DNA of 64,000 bases from Litsea cubeba (GCA_012931725.1 CM022944.1:19037979-19101978); one strand, 5' to 3'. Counted from the stretch's first letter, positions 35,390 through 46,876 are shown. Notes: generated from the letters alone by a model not told the origin. Program-made: numbers and translations.

Positions 35390-37725
35390 TCTACAACATT
35401 TTATATATTAAAGCAAAGGGGGAGGTGGGCTGTGACGGGTGCCACCTCATCCCTAAAAAGTCTCTCCTTTCAGAGAAATATGCACAAAAAATCCACCTTG
35501 TTTTAAGGTGCCACCTCACTTTGGGCTACTCTTTATCTCCTAAAACCTCTCTCATAAGAGATTTTTATGAACTTTTGAATTTGGGTCATATTTCTTGCCA
35601 TTATCCAAATTATAAGCAAATCTTTACAGTAGGTTTGTTTTCTTTTCCTTAGATCTTCAATCATCAATGGGTCCCACGTTAAATATGTTTTGTGGGCCCT
35701 ACCGATGAATGAAATTCAAGCTGTTGCTCCTTTACTTTCCTTTCAGTTTTTTTCCCCAAATTGATGGTTCCAGTAGTGGGCACCAGTTCGTATTAAATAT
35801 ATTTCAAGATTGGACTCCCGTATTGGATGAAATCTCAATGGCCTTCTCTTAACCCCTTTTTTTAAGAGTGGGCCCCACTGATGGAGGGAGGCAAGCATGT
35901 TGGCCGTTGTCAGGCTTCTTAATGGATGCAAATCAATTAGTGGGCCCCGCACATTTAACTTATTTCTGCAGTGGGGCCCACTCATGGATTAATATAGCTC
36001 ATTTACTCTCATTTCAGTTTTTTTTTCCAAAATGGATGGTTCCGGTAGTGGACACCAGTTCGTATTAAATATATTTCAAGATTGGACTCCAGTATTGGAT
36101 GAAATCCCATTGACCTTCTCTTAAACCCTTTTTTCCAAGAGTGGGCCCCACTGATGGGGGGAGGCAAGCCCCGTTGTCTGGTTTCTTAATGGATGTGAAT
36201 CAATTAGTGGGCCCCGCATATTTAATATATTATGAAATAAAGTAATGGCCAATGCCTTTAAATTCAAGGGGTCATCGTGTTATGTAAATTTACTTTATTT
36301 TATATTTATTTTCATACATAGAAAGTTTTTTAATATTCAAAGATAATAATAAAAACTTATTTTATATTTATTTCAAGGGGTCATCGTGTTATGTAAATTT
36401 ACTTTATTTTATGTTTATTTTCATACATAGAAATTTTTTTAATATTTAAAGATAATAATAAAAACTTATTTTATATTTATTTTATCTTAACAATATTTCA
36501 AAAAAATTCTTAAATTTTAACATATTTTGATTTTTTGCCCGAGCGTAGCACGGGCGTTAAAAATATGCACAAAAAACCCACATTATTTTAAGGTGCCACC
36601 TCACTTTGGTCTACTCTTTCTCTCCTAAAACCTCTCTCATAAGATATTTTTATGAATCATATTTCTTGCCATTATCCAACTTATAAGCAAATCTTTTCAG
36701 CAGGTTTGTTTTCTTTTCCTTATATCTTCAATTATCAATGGGTCACATGTTAAATATGTTTTGTGGGCCCTACCGATGAATGAAATCCAAATGACCTTCT
36801 CTTAACTCCTTTTTTTCTAAGAGTGAGCCCTACTGATGGAGGGAGGCAAGCTTATTGGCCGTTGTCTGGTTTCTTAATGAATACAAATCAATTAGTGGGC
36901 ACCGCACATTTAACTTATTTCTGCAGTGGGACCCACTCATGGATTATGCATAAATATTAGTTTTCTAGGTCAATATCTATCCGTAGTGGGCAATTAGACT
37001 AAGTTGGTATCACACACAAGCTTAATTTCTTTGATAATTGTTAGGATGTGATTTGTGTGCATATGAGTTAGAACTATTACAAACATATTATGATGACTCA
37101 TATCTATATCCACGTACACTCATCCCATTCAATGTACATCTTTTATGTTTTTTTCTTCTCTTACACTTATTCGGCCCCCTCTCTTTCTCGACTTTTTTTC
37201 TTATACTATCAATCATCTGTGGGGGCCAACTGTTCCATCACCATAAATCTAGATGTGGTGTGTGGCCCATTGAGGATGAAATCATTTGATTTCCATTTCC
37301 TTTCTCCTTATCTTCCCTTTTTTCTTCTTTGAATGCAGAGCCATTAGTGGGTCCCACACGTTAAAAACATTTCAAGGGTGGCCCCCACTGATGGATCAAA
37401 CACGTTAATTTTTTACCCCTTTCTTTTTGTTCTTTTTAATATATGTAGATCCATCCAGTTTGTTTTCGTTTTCTTATATTTTCAATCATCAATGGTATAA
37501 TATATCCGTAAATGAGATGGTCGTAATAGTCAATGCCTTTAAATTCAAGGGGTCGTCGTGTTATGTAAATTTACTTTATTTTATATTTTTTTTCATACAT
37601 AGAAATTTTTTTAATATTCAAAGACAATAAAATAAACTTATTTTATCTTAACAATATTTTAAAAAAATTCTTAAATTTTATATTTTCATTTTTTGCCCGG
37701 GCTTAGCACGGGCGTTTGTTGCTAG
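35390..37725 (+). mobile_element. Tandem pair of Helitron-like units
   Basis: The 5' end is near 35390 with TCTACAACATTTTATATATT, the TC start and AT-rich opening of many plant Helitrons. The 3' end has the hairpin GCCCGGGCTTAGCACGGGC (37695-37713) followed 8 bases later by CTAG (37722-37725). A second copy of the hairpin (GCCCGAGCGTAGCACGGGC, 36537-36555) lies in the middle but lacks CTAG. It is followed at once by a repeat of the sequence seen at 35479, so two units lie head to tail with the junction truncated. There is no Rep/helicase coding region, so it is non-autonomous. Internal duplications occur at 35740/36010 and a 109 bp one at 36265/36374. Confidence 0.75.
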
Positions 37726-37834
37726 TTTAATACATACAAATCATCATAATTAACAACTAAGTATAATTAATTTAGTCAAAATATTATTAATTAGTACTAA
37801 ACAAGTTTAACTTGGGTCGGGGTGTAACATCTAT

Positions 37835-38580
37835 AAAATGAGGAAGGATCCAATGGAGTAGTACCATCATAAAATGTGTGATGAAGTTTTACCTGGGTGA
37901 TTTTTGATGTACGGGTAATTGAAGTATAGTGAGATAAAGCATCAAATCAAGAGAAATAAAATATAAAGTGTTATAATAGTATTTTATTTTTAGTTGTTTG
38001 GAATGAAACTTTTTTCACTTTTTGTATATAAAAGTGGAGTATTTTTGTCTTTTAATGGAAAAAGGAGATTGATTTTATTTATTTATTTATTTTAATGCAA
38101 AAGTAATTTTAAAATTGTGTACTTTTGATATGACCCATTATCATTTTTCGTTTAAATTCACTTTACTTTAACTTAACTAGTTAATTGCCAAACATGTCTT
38201 AAGAAAATGAAATCGGGATGGTCTTCCTACGATGTGGGGTTGCCCACGGTAACGTGGCGGACCATGAGTGGTCTACTCACAGTCACTGTGGAATTTTACT
38301 TCATCAGATCTAGACTCAAGAAAATTGTGTAACAAGGTAGGTGCCACCCTATTAAAAAAAAAAAAGAGCAAGAGCCACCCATTTACTGATAAAAAATTTG
38401 ATGGGCCACTCTTAAAATGGCGCCTCAATAACATGGCTTTGGATCTCCCACATTGGCGCACCGACGGGAAGAGATTCTACACATATGAGATGAAATGGTA
38501 AATGCACTTTTTGCTCATCATGGTGTAGTCAAAGACTGACTTATATCCATTTAGTTTTTTAAAAACACAACATGACATGA
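37835..38580. other. Intergenic DNA, no gene recognised
   Basis: I see only short frames and AT-rich sequence in this gap between the solo LTR and the Pack-MULE-like element. Confidence 0.5.
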
Positions 38581-38749
38581 GTCTTTTTAGAGGAATTTAC
38601 CTGAAAAAGGACCTTAGATGGTCACCAGACGAAAAAGAGGACACTACTTTATATGCTACGAAAACGGTATTCCCGCCATTTTTTTTTTTTTTGCTTATTT
38701 TCTACAAGCGACGACTTCGTCACAGATTAACACAGCAATTTTCGCATTA

Positions 38750-38965
38750 GCTTCTGTGAAGCAACGACGTCGTCAGATATTAAAGCACACTTTCTTCCAC
38801 TGGCTTCTATGAAGCAACGATGTCGTCAGATATTAAAGCACAATTTCTTCCACTAGCTTCTGTGAAGCAACGACGTCGTCAGATATTAGATCACACTTCC
38901 TTCCAAATTTTATCTTCTGTGTGGCAACGACATCATCACCGACCATTGCAATCGAAAAAAATGAT
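38750..38965. repeat. 53 bp tandem repeat with ACGACGTCGT core
   Basis: Units start near 38750, 38803, 38856 and, diverged, 38913. Each contains GAAGCAACGACGTCGTCAG or a close variant. A related CGACAACGTCGTCACA lies in the opposite subterminal region (40194-40210), so this array is part of the element's terminal structure. Confidence 0.85.
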
Positions 38966-39231
38966 GTGTGTATTGATTTTATGTGCCGATGCACCACAAG
39001 ACATTGACATACAAGCTTCTTTTCTTACCATAAAAAAGCACATAACTTAGCATTCAAAAATTCATATTAAAACATTCAATAATCCACCATAAAGCAACAT
39101 TCAATTATCCATAACAAGCGAACGGTCTCTCCCAATAATTTTATGGATTTTTGTACATTCAATAATCCATAACATTCTAATAATCCCTCATCTTGTGCGA
39201 CTTGTGTTTGTTTGTGGAAGGATGAAAGATT

Positions 39232-39525
39232 CATTGTAGGTTGATTAAGGTTGGATTTGACTTGGATGTTTATGTTGGCAATTTGCTCATCTCTATGTAT
39301 GCCAAGACTGGGTGTATTGACTTTGCAGAGAAATTGTTTGATGAAATGTCGATGAGCGATTTTGTTTCTTGGAATTCGATGATTGGTGGGTATGCTTTAG
39401 ATGGGGATGGGTGGAAGTCGCTGTCGTGCTTCCAAGAAATGATGGAGTGTTATATCGAAGCTGATCGGTTCAGTGTAATCAGTGCACTTACTGCTTGTTC
39501 TTTGGTGAAATCAGTGAAATTAACA
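39232..39525 (+). pseudogene. PPR protein gene fragment
   Basis: The frame reads IKVGFDLDVYVGNLLISMYAKTG, then IDFAEKLFDEM, then DFVSWNSMIGGYALDGDGWKS, then a block ending ISALTACSLVKSVKL. This is about two and a half PLS-type pentatricopeptide repeats, the RNA-binding modules of organelle RNA-editing and processing factors. There is no start, no further repeats and no DYW or E domain. The sequence ATGGGGATGGGTGGAAGTC inside the fragment recurs right after it (about 39533), where the match ends. The piece was most likely copied from a gene elsewhere in the genome. Confidence 0.85.
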
Positions 39526-40342
39526 TGGGATGGGGATGGGTGGAAGTCAACTCACGTTGACAGTGAGTGGAGAGCAAGAGAGAAAATGAACTGTAAAGGG
39601 GGGTTAGTCCATGTTGGCAGTGGATGAAGTGAGAGAGAGGAAGAAAGTAAGAGAGAAACAAATAAAGAAAGAGAAACAGAGAATGCGAAGGGTGGGAAGG
39701 GGGGTACATCACGTTGGCAGGGAGGTGAGTGATGAAGAGAGGAAAGAAAGAAAGAAAACAGAGAAATAAAGGAAACAAAGAAAGAAAGAGAGAAACAGTG
39801 AAGGGAAAATGGGGAAAAACAAAGAGATGGGTTAGGGGGGTTTTGTCGGAGATGATGGTGGCCGGCGGTGATGGTGCTGGTGGTGGTCGCGGACGGCGAC
39901 CGGGAGCTCCGGGAGCATGGCTGGGTGAGGGAGAGATAAGTGAGAGAAATGAGAGATGGTAGAAGAGAGGAGCTCAGTCATGGTGATGGCAGCGGCGTCG
40001 TCCGACGACGGCGAGGCAGTGAGGAGAGGGAGTGGAGAACGAGAGAGAGAGAGAGTGATAAGAGGAAAAAAGAGAATGAGAGGGATGGGGGCTGCTGTGT
40101 TGTGGAGAGGGGGAAAGGGGAGTGGTCTAAAAGAGGGAATGGGGGAAAACGATGGGAGGAAGATGGGGAAAATAGGGAAAATGATGTTTCAAGAGCGACA
40201 ACGTCGTCACAAGTTTTAATCATTATTAAAAAAAAATGGAAGTGGTCCCCTGGGACCACTTCCGTGCCATATTTACAAGTGGCCCATTTTTTTGTTGTAG
40301 GCCATCTTAGGGCCTTTTTTAGGTAAAATTCTCATCTTCTTA

Positions 40343-41000
40343 ATGAGTATTTTAATAATATAAATAAATAATGAATATCAATCTTCCTTGTGCCTCTATG
40401 ATTGCAGAGGACGTACAAGAAATCATCAAGGATTGGATTGGTTCCACCCTCTTCTTCATTAAAAATATATATACAGAGACGTATAAAATATTTTTCAAAA
40501 CTACTGACGTATAAAATATTTTTCAAAACTACTCAATTTGACAAATTTTACTAAATATCATTCGGGTAATTCCACTCTTCAGGAATAATGACAGAATATT
40601 ACCAAGCAAGTTCATCACAACTCATTCGTGGAGAAGATTCTAAGCTCAAATCGCTTTTAATTAAACATAATTGTTAACATAGAAGTGATGGACTGCCCCC
40701 TCTCAATTTCCACAAGTACTCATTGTTGGATTAGAAAAAAATAAAACCATTAAACTCGAGGGCCATTGACCAATGAGATTAAGATGATCCAATAATGTTC
40801 ACATATAGTACACTTTCCGTCACCACTCTATTATAAACACACGGTAAGTAGGCTATATATATCATATAAGAAGTTTATAAAGTTTCTTAATTTTATAGTA
40901 CCCTTTCGAACATCAACTCAAATTAAAAAATTGGGTACCTTACCCAACTTGAGCCGACCTTACAAAACCTGAAATGCCTACCTTACATTACTGTCACTAT
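40343..41000. other. Intergenic DNA, no gene recognised
   Basis: Only AT-rich sequence is present. A 20 bp stretch, CGTATAAAATATTTTTCAAA, occurs twice near 40480 and 40509. No coding or RNA feature was seen. Confidence 0.5.
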
Positions 41001-41004
41001 AGTG

Positions 41005-41770
41005 GACTCTGATACCATTTGTTAGGATCGGAACACACGTACGATTTACGAGATAATCAATCAATCACACAATCAATTTACGAGGCACAGATTTACGTGG
41101 TTCCGCAAGATTGTCTACATCCACGAGAGATTTACGCAGTTCACTATTATTGGAGATTCCCATAAGAGTACAAGCATTCACTGTCTCTCTTGCTCTCTCT
41201 CAATTTCACCATAAGTACAATGCTCTCACCACCCAGTATAAATATATGAAGCCCTAAACCTCTAGACACCCTCAATCTGACCTTATGATAAATGGTCCAG
41301 ATTAAACCGACAAATTACAGATAAACCCTGTAATAAAATAAAGTCTATATCAAGCTTCACCAACCCATCAATCTCCCACTTGAAGACTGAACATACTGAA
41401 TGCTTTGACAATAACAGAACACGGCTAAGAATCTCGATACCTTATCTTCATGCTTGAATCTCTGTAGTCACCACCTTTGTGAACATATCTGCAGGATTAT
41501 CATTTGATAAAATCTTCTCCAGCTTCAACACTTTTTCTTCTAGAAGCCATCGTATGAAGTGATATCTGATCCAAATGTGTTTGATTTTTAGATGAAATGC
41601 TGAATTCTTTGCAAGATGAATGGACACTCTTACTATCACTGTAAAGCCTATTCGACTCTTGCTTCTTACCAGTTGTTAGGATCGGAACACACGCACGATC
41701 CATTAAAGGTCTAGTTTCGAGTTTAATACACCTATTCAAAAGTTTTGGCTTGGTCGTGCAATACTCCATA
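41005..41770 (-). mobile_element. Rearranged Copia remnant: RNase H end, PPT, LTR, PBS
   Basis: On the minus strand a frame at 41639-41448 reads HLAKNSAFHLKIKHIWIRYHF, then DNPADMFTK, the C-terminal end of a Copia RNase H. A purine tract (41371-41382) and a 351 bp LTR (41020-41370, TG...CA ends) follow. Directly after the LTR comes a PBS-type TGGTATCAGAGTC (41005-41017). An LTR with a PPT on one side and a PBS on the other belongs to two elements at once. A second LTR-like end, TGTTAGGATCGGAACACACG (from 41675), lies just before the RNase H piece. Most of gag-pol is missing. Confidence 0.75.
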
Positions 41771-43872
41771 CACCCTGTTGTTTTACCCCTCCAACCTCAA
41801 CCACGAGTAGTAAATTACGACTCAACCTTCCATGGCAACTATAATAAATCAAGGTTGGAAAACTTGTGACTTGGACTCAATTTGTGTAAATTAAAAAATT
41901 CCGATTTAGATAGAGTCATGGGGTGACTTAAGAGAATCACGTTTTCTTAAAAATAATTAAAAAAAACGGACAGCATACTTATAATATATGTGTGTGTACG
42001 CATTTATGATGATCAGTTCAAATTAATAATATATATAAGAAAACCACATTAGTAAGGAAAATAAAAATATATATTATATATTGCATAATTTGTTAGTCCA
42101 AATATTAAAGGTAACAGATCAAATATAAGTTTCAATTCCAAACATAATTTTTAAATTACTAACTCCAGATCTCGAACATACATACTTAAAAATAAAATTA
42201 CAAAATCAAATTTACCTATCAAATAATTTAGATGCTAACGACTTATTAAAATGAAATGACTTGGCTAAATTTTCCTCATTTTGAATTGGTCTTTTATTAG
42301 AATGAGATGACTCAGAAGAGTTAATAATCTAACTCAGAAAGTTTTCAACCTTGTAAAAATCATGATCATTGATTCAGGGTTCAGTTTAACACTTTCAATT
42401 TGATCGGTTGACGGGATGGGTTTAAGTTGAGCACATACTTATTGACTTTTTGACAATATAATCTGATTGAACCCAAAACAAAGCACCATAGGAACGGCCA
42501 ACCCATCCCAGCCCGCCTGTAAGGTTAAGTCAATATTTCAACCCATTGATAGATCGGTCAGCAGGGGTTGACCTTATAGTACCCTTATTGCCCAACCATA
42601 CCTAACTTAGCCCATGGTCAAACACAATTACAGCACGTAATTTTTAGGCTGGGACAGGGGCGCAGCCCAGGTCCATCCAGTCTGGTCCATCATTAAGTGG
42701 GTCTTTGTCGGTGGGCAAGTCACATGGAGGAGTCAATGGACCACGTTAAAGAAAAAAAAAAAAAACTATCCAACGGCCGTGATTAAATTCTCATATCGGT
42801 CAACCTAATAAATAGATGGTTCATGAGATTAAGGATCCCACCTCAATGGCATGGCACGTGCAAAGTCATGTGCAAGCTCTGTGATTGAAGAGTTCAAATC
42901 GGACGGCTGGGATTGGGCCCACCGCAACTTAGGTGGAGGTGAGGAACCAATAAAAATAGGAGGAAGAGGAAGAAGAGAACAAACGCAACTACGCTTTCCG
43001 AGGAAGAAGGATAGCCGCCCATTTCACGTGACGGAAGCGGGTCACAGCCCACCCTCTCCCATTGGGGCCCACAAAACCTTCCAGAAGTACCGGAAACCTT
43101 TCTTCCCAGCAAGTATGAGATCGAGTCCGAAATCAACATCCTCATATGAAAGGGAACAATGGACTCGTGATAACTGAGAAGGGCGCCGCTCCGATCGGGA
43201 GTCAATAAATACGCTAATTAGCTCTTTCAATAACAAAAAGATCCATGTGAAAGTGGGCATCTAATGAAATTTTGATGTGAAGGTGAGTCCACTCGGACCC
43301 ACTTAACAACTATTAAGGGAGTGGGCTCCACCCGAGAGGGATTATTAAAAAGTATGATTATGTCTCTACTAAGGCATGATGTTTTGGTAAGCAATGATTA
43401 GGTAAGGAAATTTAAGATGTTATCAGAGCCAACTAGTCATGAGTTTGACCTACTCGATATAGAAAAAAGAATGTGTAACCAAAAAATGCGTCAACCGGGT
43501 TCTACCTATGGAAAAGTGTTATGCAAGTGGACTCCACCGGAGGAGAATTATTAAAATGTAAACTTTACTTTCACAGTTGTTGTGACCAGCAGAACATGGA
43601 GGAACTAAAAAAAAATTGACAGCTGGAATTACTTTTTAAACAATGCTCACTTTATCTCTTAAAAAATAAGCATTTCCTAATGATGTAGGCTTAAGTTTTT
43701 CTTATCTAAGCCACATGTTATATGCCCCTTTAGTGATTAGTGTCCAAGTCTTACCCCGATCAAAATAATGACCCCCAAATCTTAGTGATTAGTGTCCAAG
43801 TCTTACCCCGATCAAAATAATGCCCCCCAAATCCAATAGATTAATTGTTATGCAAAAGATGAGATTATATAT
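41771..43872. other. Intergenic DNA with promoter-like motifs but no gene
   Basis: AT-rich sequence covers most of this stretch. Near 42850-43210 it becomes less AT-rich and holds a G-box-like TTCACGTGAC (43021-43030) and a heat-shock-element-like CTTCCAGAAG (43078-43087), but no gene follows. The region ends with a 52 bp tandem duplication. Confidence 0.45.
43731..43834. repeat. 52 bp tandem duplication
   Basis: Two nearly perfect copies start TAGTGATTAGTGTCCAAG at 43731 and 43783 and differ at about one base (GACCCCC against GCCCCCC). There is no coding content. Confidence 0.95.
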
Positions 43873-44260
43873 GAGGCCAGCTCCCCTAAGCTCAAGCTTA
43901 AGATAAGGTAAGCTCAAGTGTGTGTTGGGGCCCACTTGGGGACCCACATGGGGATGGGGGTGGGGGGATTTCAAGGACTTCCTATGATCTTCCTCTCTGC
44001 AAAAAATAAGCCCCAACCGTAATTTCTATCATCTCCATATAGGCCCAAGAGTTTAATGGTCAACAATCCATTCGGATTGATATATAGTCAATCCAACGGT
44101 CTAGTAAATTTGGATCTTACCGAAAGTTGGTGGACATGTGCAATTTAAGGGGGTCATGTGTTTGGTCCATTTGGATGGACCAAAGGTGGGCCCCACAAGC
44201 ACGAGCTTATGAAATTTTCTCCCTAAGCTCGAGCTTAAGGGAGCTTTGGCCATTATATAT
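43864..44260. mobile_element. MULE-type MITE with 9 bp target duplication
   Basis: The body at 43873-44251 has inverted ends GGCCAGCTCCCCTAAGCTC and the complement of GAGCTTAAGGGAGCTTTGGC. It is flanked by the perfect 9 bp repeat ATTATATAT (43864-43872 and 44252-44260). A 9 bp duplication is typical of Mutator-like elements. A related copy in the opposite orientation lies at 52562-52794. There is no coding capacity. Confidence 0.8.
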
Positions 44261-45290
44261 TTGATCCAAGTCATTATTTTAAGTTTTTAACACATACCGA
44301 TACAGTGGTCTTTATCATTCCAAACATCTACTCAACTCAATAGTATGAGTGCCTGGAACGAGCAAATGCAAGACCTACTTGCATCCATCTCGCTCCATGT
44401 GAAAGTCAACCTATGAATTTTCCTTTTTTCTGGTGGAAGCAAAGACAGCCTATGATCATTTCCCAGCATACGAGAACACGTTAGGCAAATGGAGAGAAAG
44501 TTCCACGAATAGTGGCGACAGGAAATCAAACAACGAAGGAGAACGGATCCTCTGAAGGCTTTGGAGAATTTTTTAAGTCCAAAGAGTGGAGCTCTGTAAT
44601 GGGTCCAAGTATTGAAAATTTAATTTGCTCAAAATAAATGTCATCTCAATTATTTTTATATTTTACATCAATAAAAGTTAATTCCACTGTACAATTAACC
44701 ATTTAAAAGGAAAGTGAGGATAAGTACACATAGATTTTTATATGACATTTAATGAAATAGTTCAACTTATGATCGACCAACTCCTATTCCATTAGAACTT
44801 GAAGACACTAAAGTTTTTTTTTTTTTTTTAACGGGTATGATTTTCAATGGATGGACTCAATTAAAGAGCTCTCGGACTACTGTAGAGGCCTGTTTCTTTG
44901 TTAGAATTCCAGGAATTTCTATCTGGGGAATTCCTGTATTCCAAACATAATAGAATTCTTGGGTGCTCATTTGGTCTTGAGCATCCAGGAATTCCACCAA
45001 AATGCAAAGAGAGTGGAATTCCTGAATTGCCAAAAGTCAAAAGAAAACTTTCATGTGACAGGAATCCAAAAATGCTATTGAAGAAATATGGGATTCAGAA
45101 ATTCCAAGGGACATAACGTGTAGGTTTACTCCTCACGTCTTATGTTCGAAACTGCACCAAGATTTGTCTTGCATTTGTGTGATCAGCGAGCGCCATGCAA
45201 GAAACTAGTCTTGTTGGGTCAAAAGACTTGGGGATACATGATACTCAATAACTCAAGTCATAAGAAAAAAGGAAGGAAAAAAAAAAGGGA
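44261..45290. other. Intergenic DNA, no gene recognised
   Basis: Apart from several GGAATTCC-like motifs in both orientations at 44900-45110, which could be a degenerate MITE, I see nothing here. Confidence 0.5.
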
Positions 45291-45809
45291 AAATTTCAAA
45301 ACAAGGCTTAAGGTTTTTTTAGATTTCAAAACAAGGCAAAATTAGAATGTGATTTCAAAATAAGCGTTAAATTTTTCAAAAGCATTTCAATTGAGGACAT
45401 CTTACGATTTTGATGATATTTCGGCCGTTTCTTCACTCATTTTATCCAAAACCCCCAAAAGGATTTGCTTCTGTTGTCATCTGGCAGAGGAGCACTGGTG
45501 ATGGACTAGGTGTCTTCTTTGGTGCCCCATTGAGTCTACGTCTTCTTTGGTGCCTCAAGACCATCGCCACCATGGGGCGGACACTCGTCTTCTCCGTCCT
45601 CTACAGCCGCATATGGTCTAAGAGGTACACCCACCGGGGATGGAAAATGATGGAGATAAAGGGCCTTTTGGGGGTTTTGAAAAAAATGAGAGAAGAAGTG
45701 GCCGGAATATCATCAAAATCGCCGAATGTCCTCAATTAAAATACTTTTGAAAAACTTAAGGCGTATTTTGAAATCTCAAAAAAATTTAAGCCCTATTTTA
45801 TAATATTCC
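45291..45809. mobile_element. Foldback element just upstream of the carrier promoter
   Basis: A left arm (45291-45427) and right arm (45700-45809) are long inverted repeats. Both contain TTTTTCAAAAG, then CAATTGAGGACAT, then CGATTTTGATGATATT, then CGGCC. The centre of about 270 bp is less AT-rich and holds an open frame without recognisable motifs. Long inverted arms without a transposase suggest a MULE-like non-autonomous element. No target duplication was fixed. Confidence 0.7.
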
Positions 45810-45920
45810 AAAAAAAAAAAAACCTCCTGATTTCTCCAGGTCAAAGCCTTTAAGGCCTGTTTTAAACTTAAGGCCTATTTTGAGAGGATCCGGCCTGTCC
45901 TTTTTGACCCAATCTCTCCC

Positions 45921-45945
45921 AAACCCTTTCCTTTCCACTATAAAA
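45921..45945 (+). promoter_or_regulatory. Putative core promoter of the ADP/ATP carrier gene
   Basis: TATAAAA lies at 45939-45945 in a CT-rich context, with a telo-box-like AAACCCT at 45921-45927. Transcription would start near 45970. No other gene fits between here and 54372, so I assign it to the carrier by position; transcript data are needed to prove it. Confidence 0.5.
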
Positions 45946-45969
45946 TCTCTCTTTTCTGAGCTCTCGCTC

Positions 45970-46048
45970 ATTTCCACACATCCCTTCTCCGCAAAGTGAT
46001 TGGGCGGGCGAGAGAGGGAAGAGAAAGTCTGCAGTTTCGCACGCAAAG
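45970..46048 (+). other. Putative 5'UTR exon of the carrier gene
   Basis: A CT- and GA-rich leader ends ACGCAAAG|GTATTCCC, a good donor site at 46049. An optional 13-base micro-exon lies at 46183-46195, between TTCTCTCTCTTCCAG and GTAGGG. The matching acceptor is at 54361 (TGGATTTTCAG), leaving 10 untranslated bases before the ATG. The implied intron is about 8.3 kb. A 5'UTR intron is common in plant genes of this kind, but this pairing is inferred. Confidence 0.5.
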
Positions 46049-46200
46049 GTATTCCCATCTATTTTCACATAATTTCCGCATGCGTTTTCCGATCAAATGG
46101 TTCCAATTGCCATCTGAACTGTTCTTGCGTTTCTACTAAGCACAACTACTTCATATCTCTTTTTTTCTTCTCTCTCTTCCAGATCTCTCTCGGAGGTAGG

Positions 46201-46845
46201 GGTTGATTTTTTTTCTTCCTCTCTTCTGTGGAAAGGAAAATACACTGATCTCGGTTTATAAGCTGTTTTTCTCCATCGATCTGATTTTAAGATGGATCCA
46301 TAAGCTCAAGATTGCTTAGATCTGAGGTTCTATACGTCAGATCGCCAGATCGGTTTATGAAGATCCGAAAAAGCCGCGATTTGGACGGTTAGGATATTCA
46401 GATCGGTAGTTTTGTTTTTTGTTCTTGTTTTTCTTCTCTTTGGCCGATCAGAGAGGGTAGTATCTTGATTCGTAGATCTGGATCTGTACTGATGATTTCA
46501 TAAGCATGTCTGCACGATCTTCTGTTGACTGGAGCGTTTGCTTGCGATTTGATTTGATTTGATTTTTTGTCTGTTTTTGAGGCGTTTTTGTTGTGATTTT
46601 TTGCACATCGATACAACTTTGAAGATTCTCTGTCTTTTAGTGTTCCAGGATCTAGGTTTGTATCTGTATTTGAGGATACTAGGACGTACTTTTGTATTGT
46701 CGTTGGTGGATCTGAGAGATATCATCTTGATTCTGAGATCCGAATTGATACTGATGATTTCACATATATTTCTGCACAATCTTCTGTTTATGGGAGCGTT
46801 TGCTTTCGATTTGATTTGATTTGTTGTCTGTTTCTTATGTTGAAG

Positions 46846-46876
<31 letters not shown>

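Larger units (their letters stand above)
32544..37834 (-). mobile_element. Second Gypsy-type solo LTR, carrying Helitron-like units
   Basis: The unit 32549-37829 is flanked by the perfect 5 bp duplication TCTAT (32544-32548 and 37830-37834). On the minus strand it starts TGTTACACCCCG and ends GGACGTGACA, closely resembling the termini of the solo LTR at 28642-31039, with a related GTTCACGGGA/ATTCACGGGA motif before the 3' end. About 2.3 kb of the 5.28 kb is the Helitron-like insertion at 35390-37725, leaving an LTR of about 2.9 kb. No PBS or pol sequence was seen. Confidence 0.75.
38581..40342. mobile_element. Pack-MULE-like element with a captured PPR fragment
   Basis: The ends form an inverted repeat of about 100 bp with mismatches: GAATTTACCTGAAAAAGG (38593 on) against the complement of 40255-40331, which opens GAATTTTACCTAAAAAAGG. 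The flanks GTCTTTTTA (38581-38589) and ATCTTCTTA (40334-40342) match at 7 of 9 bases, the size expected for a Mutator target duplication. The element is about 1744 bp and has no transposase. It carries a PPR gene fragment, a 53 bp tandem array and a purine-rich stretch (39600-40200). Confidence 0.7.

Noticed and set aside
38750..38965. Possible CRISPR-like regular repeats
   Set aside because: Units are contiguous 53 bp tandem repeats without spacers, inside a plant transposon.
39729..40326. Arg/Glu/Gly-rich open frames
   Set aside because: The DNA is a low-complexity purine-rich stretch that gives open frames by composition.
45410..45739. 109-residue frame between the foldback arms
   Set aside because: It runs from one inverted arm into the other and has no recognisable motif.
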